From Pseudomonadota bacterium (lineage in GTDB: Bacteria > Pseudomonadota > Alphaproteobacteria > Rhizobiales > Aestuariivirgaceae), in the NCBI GenBank assembly GCA_016522385.1, contig JAEKFU010000220.1, positions 1 through 12,994 on the forward strand: 12,994 nt of DNA, read 5' to 3'. This document shows, one piece after another, positions 1 to 5,829 of the stretch. The translations under genes were made by a program, and so were the position numbers. Each line of letters opens with the position of its first letter. Position 1 is the stretch's first letter. Under the pieces are notes generated by a model. That model was not told where the DNA came from. It was given only the letters and a program-made list of their open reading frames with translations, and searched no databases.

Positions 1-414
1 ACGCTAGGTCGTCCTGTCGGATCAGCGTTTATGGAGAAACGGCGCAGTGCAGGCGTGGTCAGCGGCACTTTGATGGTGGGCGACGTGAGTGGTGCCACAG
101 TGCTCGTGATCGACGATCTCATAAGTACCGGCGGTACGATCATCCGTGCGGCAGAGGCGTGTGTGGATCGGGGGGCGAGAACGGTTTATGCCCTTGCTGC
201 CCATGGCTTGTTTGTGGGCGACGCCGGCAAAGCTGTTTCAGACCCGCGTTTGGCAAAGGTAGTTGTCACGGATACGGTTCCGCCTTTTCGTCTCGACTCT
301 GGGGTCGTCGAAAGGCATCTGGAAATTGTCAGCGCTGCACCGCTCTTTGCTGAGGCCATCCGCTGCTGTCACGAAGGCGGTTCGCTCATCGAGCTTCTCG
401 AGGGTCAAGCGTGA
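1..414 (+). CDS. prs: Ribose-phosphate pyrophosphokinase (PRPP synthetase), C-terminal part, 5' end outside window
   Basis: The frame is open from base 1 and ends with TGA at 412-414, giving 137 residues against about 310-320 for a full enzyme, so only the C-terminal domain is visible. The fragment opens with GRPVGSAFMEKRR, which fits the region before the ribose-5-phosphate loop. The phosphoribosyl-binding signature VLVIDDLISTGGTI follows, with its Asp pair at visible residues 38-39. The enzyme makes PRPP from ribose 5-phosphate and ATP in the cytoplasm. A second phosphoribosyl protein lies nearby (2240-2902), so this may be an accessory paralogue rather than the housekeeping prs, but that is inference. 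Its last 29 nt overlap the end of the convergent kinase-like gene. Family assignment is firm; the paralogue role is not. Confidence 0.9.
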   Translation, partial: TLGRPVGSAFMEKRRSAGVVSGTLMVGDVSGATVLVIDDLISTGGTIIRAAEACVDRGARTVYALAAHGLFVGDAGKAVSDPRLAKVVVTDTVPPFRLDSGVVERHLEIVSAAPLFAEAIRCCHEGGSLIELLEGQA

Positions 415-1447
415 TGCTTGCCCGCTCGGCGATGGCGAGATAGGAACCGGCAAGTGGTAGCCATTTCCCGGGATCCCGGGGGTCAGGTTCGAGTAAGTGC
501 GCCAGGGCTAGGCGCGCTCTGAGGCAGGCTCGGAACGTAGTATAGAATGCGATCAGGCGTTCTGACGGATTGTCGCCAAGCTGTTCGGCGCACCGAGAGA
601 TCAGAGTGCCGCCTATATGCGGAGCACCCAAGCGCTCACACTCCATGCCAAGGAATGCCAGCTCGTCAAACGGGTCTACGAGCCGAAAATTCCTGTTGAA
701 CTCGAGGCAATCGATGATCACTGGAGGCGCGGAAAGGCAAACATGGTCCGGGCGCAAATCACCGTGCCCTTCAACGATACGGCCGTCGCGCGCCCGAAGC
801 ATCAACAACTCTGGCTCGCCGGTGATCACCGCGTCGAGTCGAGAAAGTACGGCGTTCAAAGTCGTTTTGGGCAAATCGAACCGTTGGTCGCTCAAGAGAG
901 ATTCGTTCTTCTCCTGCTCGCGAGCGAAATGCGCGACATACGCCGCCTGCGTCAGGTCCGCGGGCTTGAGCGCTCGATAGAAACGCGCGAGCAATTCCGC
1001 GACCGCGTTGATGTGGGTTGGCGTGACCGTTGCGTGCATGATCGCGTGATCGAGCATCTTGTCAGCGGGTAGCCGCCGCATCTTCACCAGCCAGTCTACA
1101 ATTTCACCCTCGTCCCCGAGGATAAGAAGACCATCCGCCCCAACTGCAAGCGGTATGACGCCGAGATAAACGTCTGGCGCGAGCCGTCGATTGAGGCGAA
1201 CTTCCTCGCGGCAATCGGCCTCGCGCGCTGACAGCGTGCTGAAGTCAAGAAATGAGTACTTCACGGGCTTTTTGAGTTTGTAGGCCCGCGCGTCGACGAG
1301 GAACACCCAGGACATGTGGGTTTCCGTACTTACCACCTCGCGCACCGCCCCCGGATAGGCGGACGCAGAGGAAAGGAACGCCACCTTATCCTCGAGCGAA
1401 GTGTCTCTTCGCCCGTTCAGTCGAGCGCTTGCCGGTTCGGTCGTCAT
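386..1447 (-). CDS. Aminoglycoside-phosphotransferase-like kinase (COG2187 type), stand-alone domain
   Basis: About 353 residues from the ATG at 1447; an in-frame TTG at 1468 would add seven residues, and neither start has a strong ribosome binding site. The fold is the protein-kinase-like APH type. An N-lobe block contains AYKLKKPVKYSFLDFST, in which one of the lysines probably binds ATP. The catalytic loop is HGDLRPDHV (His228, Asp230), and a second acidic block reads DCLEFNRNFRLVDPFDELAF. In many bacteria this COG2187 domain is fused to a C-terminal P-loop kinase domain (COG0645). Here the protein stops after the first domain. Despite the family name, aminoglycoside resistance should not be assumed; the substrate is unknown. 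It is divergent from the hydrolase at 1599, and a perfect FNR/FixK box lies between the two. Confidence 0.8.
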   Translation of the reverse strand: MTTEPASARLNGRRDTSLEDKVAFLSSASAYPGAVREVVSTETHMSWVFLVDARAYKLKKPVKYSFLDFSTLSAREADCREEVRLNRRLAPDVYLGVIPLAVGADGLLILGDEGEIVDWLVKMRRLPADKMLDHAIMHATVTPTHINAVAELLARFYRALKPADLTQAAYVAHFAREQEKNESLLSDQRFDLPKTTLNAVLSRLDAVITGEPELLMLRARDGRIVEGHGDLRPDHVCLSAPPVIIDCLEFNRNFRLVDPFDELAFLGMECERLGAPHIGGTLISRCAEQLGDNPSERLIAFYTTFRACLRARLALAHLLEPDPRDPGKWLPLAGSYLAIAERASITLDPREAR

Positions 1448-1506
1448 CGCCTTGGCCAATTGTTGCAAACACTCATGAATAGCATGCCAATCTAGATAAG
1501 CCGTTA

Positions 1507-1520
1507 TTGATGAGGATCAA
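1507..1520. promoter_or_regulatory. FNR/FixK-type anaerobox, perfect match
   Basis: TTGATGAGGATCAA matches TTGAT-N4-ATCAA at all ten defined positions and is palindromic. It lies in the 151-bp gap between the divergent kinase gene (start 1447) and hydrolase gene (start 1599), so one site could serve either or both. Its centre at 1513.5 would place leftward transcription near 1472 if the activator sits at -41.5. The -10 candidates at the expected distances are weak on both sides. Which rhizobial regulator (FixK, FnrN or similar) binds is inference. Confidence 0.75.
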
Positions 1521-1598
1521 TGAATGCTCCAGTCGACTGAGGCAAGCTGCGCGGCATGACCCGCTGCTATCGCCATAAACTATATCGACCACAGAGCA

Positions 1599-2243
1599 AT
1601 GAAGGAAGGCAGTCGCCTAGTCTATATCGGACCTAAAAGGCTTGAAGGGATCTTGAATCTCCCGGTTGATGTATGCGGCCTCGTGATATTTGCCCATGGT
1701 AGTGGATCGAGTAGGCTCAGTCCGCGGAACACATATGTTTCCGAAGCCTTGAACGAGCGCGGTCTCGCCACGCTGCTTTTCGATCTTCTCACCGAAAGTG
1801 AGGCATTGGATCGCGCCAACGTGTTCGACATCCCGCTCTTGGGCGAGCGCGTGATGGAAGCTGTGCGTTGGGCCGGCAGCGACGAGAACACCAAGGGCTG
1901 GGCGATCGGTATTTTCGGTTCGAGCACGGGCGCCGCTGCCGCTCTCGTGGCGGCCGCAGCCATGCCTGAGGCAGTCGCGGCTGTTGTCTCGCGCGGCGGC
2001 CGCCCTGATCTTGCTGCATCCGTTCTGGATCGGGTGCGGGCGCCAACGCTGCTGATCGTCGGTGGCGCGGACCATGTCGTTATTGAACTAAATGAGAAAG
2101 CTGCGGAGGCTCTGACGTGCAAGGAGCGACTCGACATCGTGCCGGGTGCAACACACTTGTTCGAGGAGCCTGGCGCCCTCGGCAAGGTCGTCGATTCCGC
2201 CGGTTGCTGGTTCGAGGAGCACCTTCAGAAAGACCGTCCATGA
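1599..2243 (+). CDS. Alpha/beta hydrolase, dienelactone-hydrolase-like
   Basis: This 214-residue cytoplasmic protein has no signal peptide. An early FAHGSGSSR segment (about residues 30-38) looks like an oxyanion-hole loop. The nucleophile elbow is GSSTG with Ser109, the acid is probably Asp158 in GGADHVV, and the base is His186 in PGATHLF. The full Ser-Asp-His triad and the length fit small dienelactone-hydrolase-like enzymes. Substrate is unknown. The stop overlaps the ATG of the next gene (ATGA at 2240-2243), so it is probably translated together with the phosphoribosyltransferase. Some bacteria carry the two domains as one fused protein, which supports a shared function. The perfect FNR/FixK box about 80 bp upstream suggests induction at low oxygen. 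Confidence 0.82.
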   Translation: MKEGSRLVYIGPKRLEGILNLPVDVCGLVIFAHGSGSSRLSPRNTYVSEALNERGLATLLFDLLTESEALDRANVFDIPLLGERVMEAVRWAGSDENTKGWAIGIFGSSTGAAAALVAAAAMPEAVAAVVSRGGRPDLAASVLDRVRAPTLLIVGGADHVVIELNEKAAEALTCKERLDIVPGATHLFEEPGALGKVVDSAGCWFEEHLQKDRP

Positions 2244-2902
2244 ACGATATCCATATTTTTGCAGATCGGGATGAGGCGGGACATGCACTCGCGGACAGAC
2301 TGGTTAAAAACCGGTACGAAAATCCTGTTGTGCTCGGCCTTCCGCGCGGCGGCGTGCCGGTTGCCGCAGTGGTCGCTGAGGCGCTCGGCGCACCGCTAGA
2401 CATTGTCTTGGTGCGCAAGATCGGTGTCCCTTTTCGGCCGGAGCTTGCTCTTGCGGCCGTTGTCGATGGCGACCACCCGGAAGTTGTCGTCAACGAAGAT
2501 GTCCGGCGACTTGTCCGTGTGAGCGACGAGGAGTTTGAGAAGATCAAGGCCCAGGAGCTTGCGGAAATCGATCGTCGTCGAGAGCTTTATTTGGGGGGCC
2601 GCGATCGTGTGCCAGTTGAGGGAGCAACGGCGATCGTTATCGATGATGGGATCGCGACGGGGGCCACGGCTCGAGTGGCACTTAGAGCCCTGCGCCGGCG
2701 AGCACCAAAGAAACTGGTTCTGGCCACCGCCGTTGCGCCGCCCGAAACTTTCGAAAGACTGCGGGTCGAGGCTGATGAAATCGTGTGTCTCGAAACGCCG
2801 ACGCCATTTTATGCTATTGGCCCCTTTTACAGCGACTTCAGACAGGTCAGCGATGAAGATGTTGTCGCCTTGCTGGCGCAGGCCGGCGGGCCGGCGAAGT
2901 GA
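2240..2902 (+). CDS. Phosphoribosyltransferase-family protein
   Basis: The ATG at 2240 overlaps the hydrolase stop and gives 220 residues. The frame is open further upstream to 2117, but that stretch lies inside the hydrolase gene and is not needed. The N-terminus (IFADRDEAGHALADRL, then LGLPRGGVPVA) is typical of type I phosphoribosyltransferases of the COG1926 group. The PRPP-binding loop AIVIDDGIATGATAR, with Asp135-Asp136, is intact. The base substrate is not known for this group. Together with the partial PRPP synthetase at the left edge, the region may handle nucleotide or phosphoribosyl salvage, perhaps under low oxygen; this is inference from context only. Confidence 0.85.
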   Translation: MNDIHIFADRDEAGHALADRLVKNRYENPVVLGLPRGGVPVAAVVAEALGAPLDIVLVRKIGVPFRPELALAAVVDGDHPEVVVNEDVRRLVRVSDEEFEKIKAQELAEIDRRRELYLGGRDRVPVEGATAIVIDDGIATGATARVALRALRRRAPKKLVLATAVAPPETFERLRVEADEIVCLETPTPFYAIGPFYSDFRQVSDEDVVALLAQAGGPAK

Positions 2903-2974
2903 TCCCGGCGCACAGTGTCAGGCAGTGTCAACTTTTTGAACGGCAATCAAGCAAAACTGGGTTGGGGACTGGGC
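2903..2974. other. Possible end of the decayed IS6-type element
   Basis: A short gap between the phosphoribosyltransferase stop and the transposase remnant. The heptamer AGTGTCA occurs twice, ten bases apart (2914-2920 and 2924-2930). The stretch beginning at 2921 (GGCAGTGTCAACTTTTT) has the general look of an IS6-family terminal inverted repeat and lies about 40-50 bp beyond the transposase stop, as expected. No matching opposite end and no target-site duplication was found, so this stays tentative. Confidence 0.3.
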
Positions 2975-3351
2975 TCAAGCTGCAGCGGTTACTCTTTGCC
3001 ATACGACCATCGATTGGTTGCGATACCGGCACAGTGTCTTTCGGGAAATCAGATAACGTTGAACATTGAATGTGTTGTAGACGGCGGTGTCAATACAGCG
3101 AAATCGCTGTGCTGACCAGCTGACTTGAACCGCTGCGTTCGTCGCTTGCTTTGTCGAAGCGGCAGGTGAGAATTCTCCGTTGGGTTGTTCTTCCCGCCGC
3201 CAATATCATGGCGTTTGGCGAGCTTCAGGTCTTTCAAGGCAGCGTCGTATGATGGCAGCTTGTCCGTGAAAAACGCATCAGGCACGAAACATCGATTCTT
3301 CAGCAGTTTGCGCATCATTTTGGGCGCAACCTTATTTCCGCGCCAACCAAA
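2975..3351 (-). pseudogene. IS6-family (IS26-like) transposase remnant, truncated and frameshifted
   Basis: The leftward frame shows the C-terminal part of an IS6-type DDE transposase. GNKVAPKMMRKLLKNR is followed by FFTDKLPSY with the second catalytic Asp, then PTENSH with the catalytic Glu, then RRTQRFKSAG. At about 3085-3100 the frame shifts. The conserved tail DTAVYNTFNVQRYLISRK continues in another frame and ends in VTAAA plus TGA (2975-2977). The N-terminal half, including the helix-turn-helix and first catalytic Asp, is absent upstream of about 3351. The copy is therefore inactive. It marks an old insertion or rearrangement between the hydrolase/phosphoribosyltransferase pair and the next genes. 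Confidence 0.8.
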
Positions 3352-3492
3352 CCCCAGGCTACATGGCACACGATGGCCGCAGTTGCCATGGCGTAACGGG
3401 CGCTGGTCTCGCAAAGTTAATTCTTAGAGCGTTTCATGTTGATTTGGCGGGTCATATCGCGCGGGGGCTCGAAAACGCCGCGCAGCAGCCAT
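3352..3492. other. Gap with no recognisable gene
   Basis: Between the transposase remnant and the next operator I see no supported coding frame. The leftward reading continues for about 20 codons beyond the transposase homology but does not resemble IS6 N-terminal sequence. The stretch is probably junction sequence left by the insertion. Confidence 0.4.
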
Positions 3493-3534
3493 TTGATCTC
3501 GCTCAAACATTGTATTGACCTTCGGCACTATAAA
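3493..3534 (+). promoter_or_regulatory. Predicted class II FNR/FixK-dependent promoter
   Basis: TTGATCTCGCTCAA at 3493-3506 matches TTGAT-N4-ATCAA at nine of ten positions and keeps the TTGA-N6-TCAA core. TATAAA at 3529-3534 is centred 32 bp from the box centre, the spacing of a class II FNR promoter with the site at -41.5, which predicts a start near 3541. A TTGACC lies at 3515-3520, too close to the -10 to be a proper -35. The first rightward gene begins at 3717, leaving a leader of about 175 nt. Confidence 0.6.
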
Positions 3535-3716
3535 AAGAATTCCAATTAGGCAAGACGTGTCCAAATTGAAATGATCCATGATGCTGTGGGCAGATCAATT
3601 CTATCAACCCAAGCTTTCAATATGCGGGGCATTGCTGTGGCTGTTTTCATAGAGTGCCGTCCACGACATGCATCGGATCTTGAGATTCTCTCTAGGGCGT
3701 TCATGGAGCGGAGATG

Positions 3717-4019
3717 ATGCCTGTCTGGAAATTGACCCCCGTCAACCTCAACGACCCGAATTGGCAAGCAAGTTCGCATCGAGACATAGTTATCATTCGC
3801 GCCAGGGATGAAGAGGCTGCCCGTAAACTGGCGCAAAAGGCTTTCGGCCTAAAGACCGACTTCCCCGCCGGCGGCGGCATCAAGGCTCCGCCCTGGACCC
3901 GAGCGGATGTGGTTAAAGCGGAGCGCATAAAAAGGACCTTTTACGAGGACAACGGGCCTGATGAGGTCCTGCATCCGTCGTTCGACAGCGACCTGAAGTC
4001 GACAGCGCCCAAACCGTGA
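3717..4019 (+). CDS. Small conserved-looking hypothetical protein
   Basis: A 100-residue soluble protein starting MPVWKLTPVNL. Two ATG codons stand in tandem (3714 and 3717). The second is preferred because GGAG at 3705-3708 lies eight bases before it. Short proteins with this kind of start, an HRD(I/V)VIIRA-like strand and an APPWTRADVV block are, as far as I recall, found in rhizobia as hypothetical proteins; no function is known to me. There is no signal peptide, membrane segment or catalytic motif. It follows a predicted FNR/FixK promoter and a 31-codon reading frame whose stop overlaps this start (TGATG at 3715-3719). Low-oxygen expression is inferred from that position only. Confidence 0.7.
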   Translation: MPVWKLTPVNLNDPNWQASSHRDIVIIRARDEEAARKLAQKAFGLKTDFPAGGGIKAPPWTRADVVKAERIKRTFYEDNGPDEVLHPSFDSDLKSTAPKP

Positions 4020-4140
4020 ACGGGACGGATTTCCCATGATGGCCCCACACTGACCAAGAAACGGCCCGGTGAGCAAGAGCACGCTACAAATCGTTGAGAG
4101 AAGATCGGGCACAAAATCAAGTGCACTGAATTCGCTCGGA
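4020..4140. other. Convergent intergenic gap, no clear terminator
   Basis: The small rightward gene and the leftward BCAM0308-type gene converge here. A strong bidirectional terminator would be expected, but I see no GC-rich stem followed by a T run; only a weak GGGA/TCCC pairing lies near 4022-4036. Confidence 0.3.
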
Positions 4141-4653
4141 TCAGCCGTCGCGGCGCCAATTGGCTCGCAGGAAATAGCCCCCCTCGTCATAGTTGAATTC
4201 GAAAGCCCCCTCATAGGCATTGAAAATTGCCTCCCCGATGCGCCGCGGCAGATGGATATCCGTCGTCAGGATCACTGAGCGGTCTTTCTGCTCGTCTATT
4301 GTCATGATCCTGTGGAGGGGGTGTTCCTCATTCTCCAGCTTTTCTGTGTTGCGGACGAGGTGGAGTATCTCATCCTTATGTTTCTTCAAGAAATCGCCAG
4401 ACAGGGCCAGCTCTCCGGCAGGATACTTGTCATTGATGCGGTGGCACGCCTGGCATAATGCCTCGTTGGCGTTGTCTGGCTGTTCCTTTGCCCATTGCCA
4501 GCGTCCGCCATGCCAAACAGCACTGCATTGCGGACAAATGGTTGGCTCCGGCAATTTAAGCCGTGTCTTGTACGGGTCGTGAACGCGCTCACGGATGAGT
4601 CGATCCTGGCGTCTTGCCTTCTGACCGATGAAAGTGCGACGGGGTTGCTTCAT
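4141..4653 (-). CDS. BCAM0308-family protein with two Cys pairs (putative zinc ribbon)
   Basis: 170 residues, with the start supported by GGAG eight to nine bases upstream of the ATG. The basic N-terminus (residues 1-33) is followed by CPQC (Cys40, Cys43), then WHGGRWQW, then CQAC (Cys67, Cys70) and HRINDKYPAG. Two CxxC knuckles about 24 residues apart can form a zinc ribbon. The C-terminal half has an ILTTDIHLPRRIGEAIFNAY segment, resembling a small alpha/beta RNA- or protein-binding domain. From memory this matches the BCAM0308 family, seen in proteobacteria often near stress or low-oxygen genes and sometimes described as NMD3-like. No enzymatic function is established. The leftward gene at 4779 points the same way, 125 bp upstream, and may be co-transcribed. 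Confidence 0.75.
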   Translation of the reverse strand: MKQPRRTFIGQKARRQDRLIRERVHDPYKTRLKLPEPTICPQCSAVWHGGRWQWAKEQPDNANEALCQACHRINDKYPAGELALSGDFLKKHKDEILHLVRNTEKLENEEHPLHRIMTIDEQKDRSVILTTDIHLPRRIGEAIFNAYEGAFEFNYDEGGYFLRANWRRDG

Positions 4654-4778
4654 GATCGAGCTCCTGTCCTCCCGGCTGTATTAGACCCTGCCTGTCTTCT
4701 GACAACAAAACCAGCAACCCGCGCTCCCGAAGCTGCGCGCCCAAGAAGTTACGGGGCCTCACCACCACTCTGCGAACC

Positions 4779-5183
4779 TCACGCATTTATCGCCCGAGCC
4801 ATGCGGACATATTCGGCGCATAATCTGATCATCGCATCCGTGCACTTGTCTGCACTTGTCCATTCACCGCTCTTGGCATAGCGTTCGGCATCGTACCAAG
4901 AGTGCGCACTTTCTTCGGCTAAGTATGTGCCCGATTGTGCGTCGTAGCCGAACCACAACTCCCTATCCATCAGCGTAATGATGACGCTGTCGGGATTGAT
5001 CGTGAACTTAATGCTTGGTAGGGACCGAAGCTGCTCTCTTATTTCTTCAGCGGCCTGTCTTATTGGTGTGAAGGCTGTCTCAGAACCGGACGCAAGTTCG
5101 CGAGACGCCCGAAGACGACTTCGGCTCACTTCTTCTGCTTCGAGAATTGCCGTCTCTAGGCGGGCCCTGATATCGCTGGCCAT
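4779..5183 (-). CDS. Hypothetical protein
   Basis: 134 residues, family not recognised. The start at 5183 has AGAGG about ten bases upstream, and no upstream in-frame start exists before a stop. Residues 1-50 are charged and probably helical (RARLETAILEAEEVSRSRL); the second half has beta-type segments (IKFTINPDSVIITLMD, ELWFGYDAQSGTYLAEE) and ends in a helix. There is no signal peptide, membrane segment or known motif. Codon use resembles the neighbours, and the mixed sequence makes a real gene likely. FNR/FixK-like boxes lie upstream at 5370-5383 and 5725-5738, but the nearer one would imply a leader of about 150 nt. Confidence 0.6.
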   Translation of the reverse strand: MASDIRARLETAILEAEEVSRSRLRASRELASGSETAFTPIRQAAEEIREQLRSLPSIKFTINPDSVIITLMDRELWFGYDAQSGTYLAEESAHSWYDAERYAKSGEWTSADKCTDAMIRLCAEYVRMARAINA

Positions 5184-5369
5184 GGTGTTCCAAACCTCTT
5201 TGCAGCAAAATTCCCCAACATTTTTTGGTCGATTTGCGCAGCAGCTTCAGCGAGAAGACTCGGATCTTTACTCCTTGCCGACAAACCACCTGACATTGCG
5301 TTGATACCAATCCCCTCACCTACAAGCGACGGGGATGCCACACAATGACAGGTCTAGTCGCGCGACACC

Positions 5370-5383
5370 TTGACTTGAATCAA
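5370..5383. promoter_or_regulatory. FNR/FixK-like box
   Basis: TTGACTTGAATCAA matches TTGAT-N4-ATCAA at nine of ten positions and keeps the TTGA-N6-TCAA core. It lies 187 bp upstream of the leftward hypothetical gene (start 5183) and 447 bp upstream of ord. No convincing -10 element sits at the class II distance on either side, so the target is unclear. Confidence 0.4.
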
Positions 5384-5724
5384 CCTGCTAACTCTTTGGG
5401 CGCATCAATTTTCCCGACGAGACCGGCCTGTCCACCACCTCCGTCGTCACGGCCTCGTGGTCAGCCGGCAGTCGCACAAGTCGAGCAACGGCGTCATCAC
5501 GGAAAGCACTTACTAAGGTTGCGCCGGCGGCCAAGGACGACCGCCTGCAGGCAGACATTCTAACTAACGGGTGTTCAGAACTCTTTCCAATGGAACACGG
5601 CCTTCATATTCAGGTTCCGGCAACACAATCGCCGCCTCTGCATGCTCGGCGATCACCATCTCTCCGACCTGCTGGCTTATCGACGGTAACCAGTGGAGAT
5701 TAGGTTTGCATGGCTGCGGACGTA

Positions 5725-5766
5725 TTGATCTGCCTCAAGGCCCCGAAGACGCATACAGCTCAAAAT
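5725..5766 (+). promoter_or_regulatory. Predicted FNR/FixK-dependent promoter of the ornithine operon
   Basis: TTGATCTGCCTCAA at 5725-5738 matches TTGAT-N4-ATCAA at nine of ten positions. CAAAAT at 5761-5766 matches the -10 consensus at four of six positions and is centred exactly 32 bp from the box centre, as in class II FNR promoters. The predicted start near 5773 leaves a leader of about 57 nt before the ord ATG at 5830. This is the only strong promoter candidate in front of the whole operon. Confidence 0.6.
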
Positions 5767-5829
5767 TGCGCGCATTGAACAATCGGTCCGTAGTTAGACG
5801 ACACGTTTTCGGTGACGAGGCAGTACCCT

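Larger units (their letters stand above)
5184..5829. other. 646-bp gap upstream of the ornithine operon
   Basis: No convincing gene is present. The stretch holds two FNR/FixK-like boxes (annotated separately), a weaker half-match TTGATACCAATCCC at 5301-5314, and a leftward open stretch at 5564-5737 whose translation looks protein-like (for example AEHAEAAIVLPEPEYEGR) but lacks a good start, so it may be a gene remnant. Rightward frames at 5345 and 5571 are low-complexity or Arg/Pro-rich and look non-coding. I see no cobalamin riboswitch although a B12-dependent enzyme is encoded downstream. Confidence 0.5.

Noticed and set aside
386..1447. Antibiotic resistance role for the APH-like kinase
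   Set aside because: The sequence fits the COG2187 group of unknown substrate rather than known aminoglycoside kinases, and nothing nearby suggests a resistance cassette.
2117..2239. N-terminal extension of the phosphoribosyltransferase
   Set aside because: It lies within the hydrolase gene, is Arg-rich, and the ATG at 2240 gives the family-typical start and a 4-nt overlap.
3732..3745. TTGACCCCCGTCAA, another TTGA-N6-TCAA palindrome
   Set aside because: It lies inside the coding start of the small protein, misses two of the ten consensus positions and codes conserved-looking residues (LTPVNL); likely coincidence.
3546..3836. Leftward 96-codon frame with a segment reminiscent of flavodoxin-fold reductases (ILKAWVDRI)
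   Set aside because: It overlaps the better supported rightward gene at 3717 and shows only a few matching residues; at best a tiny remnant.
5301..5314. TTGATACCAATCCC as an FNR/FixK box
   Set aside because: The right half-site is broken (ATCCC), leaving eight of ten positions and no intact core.
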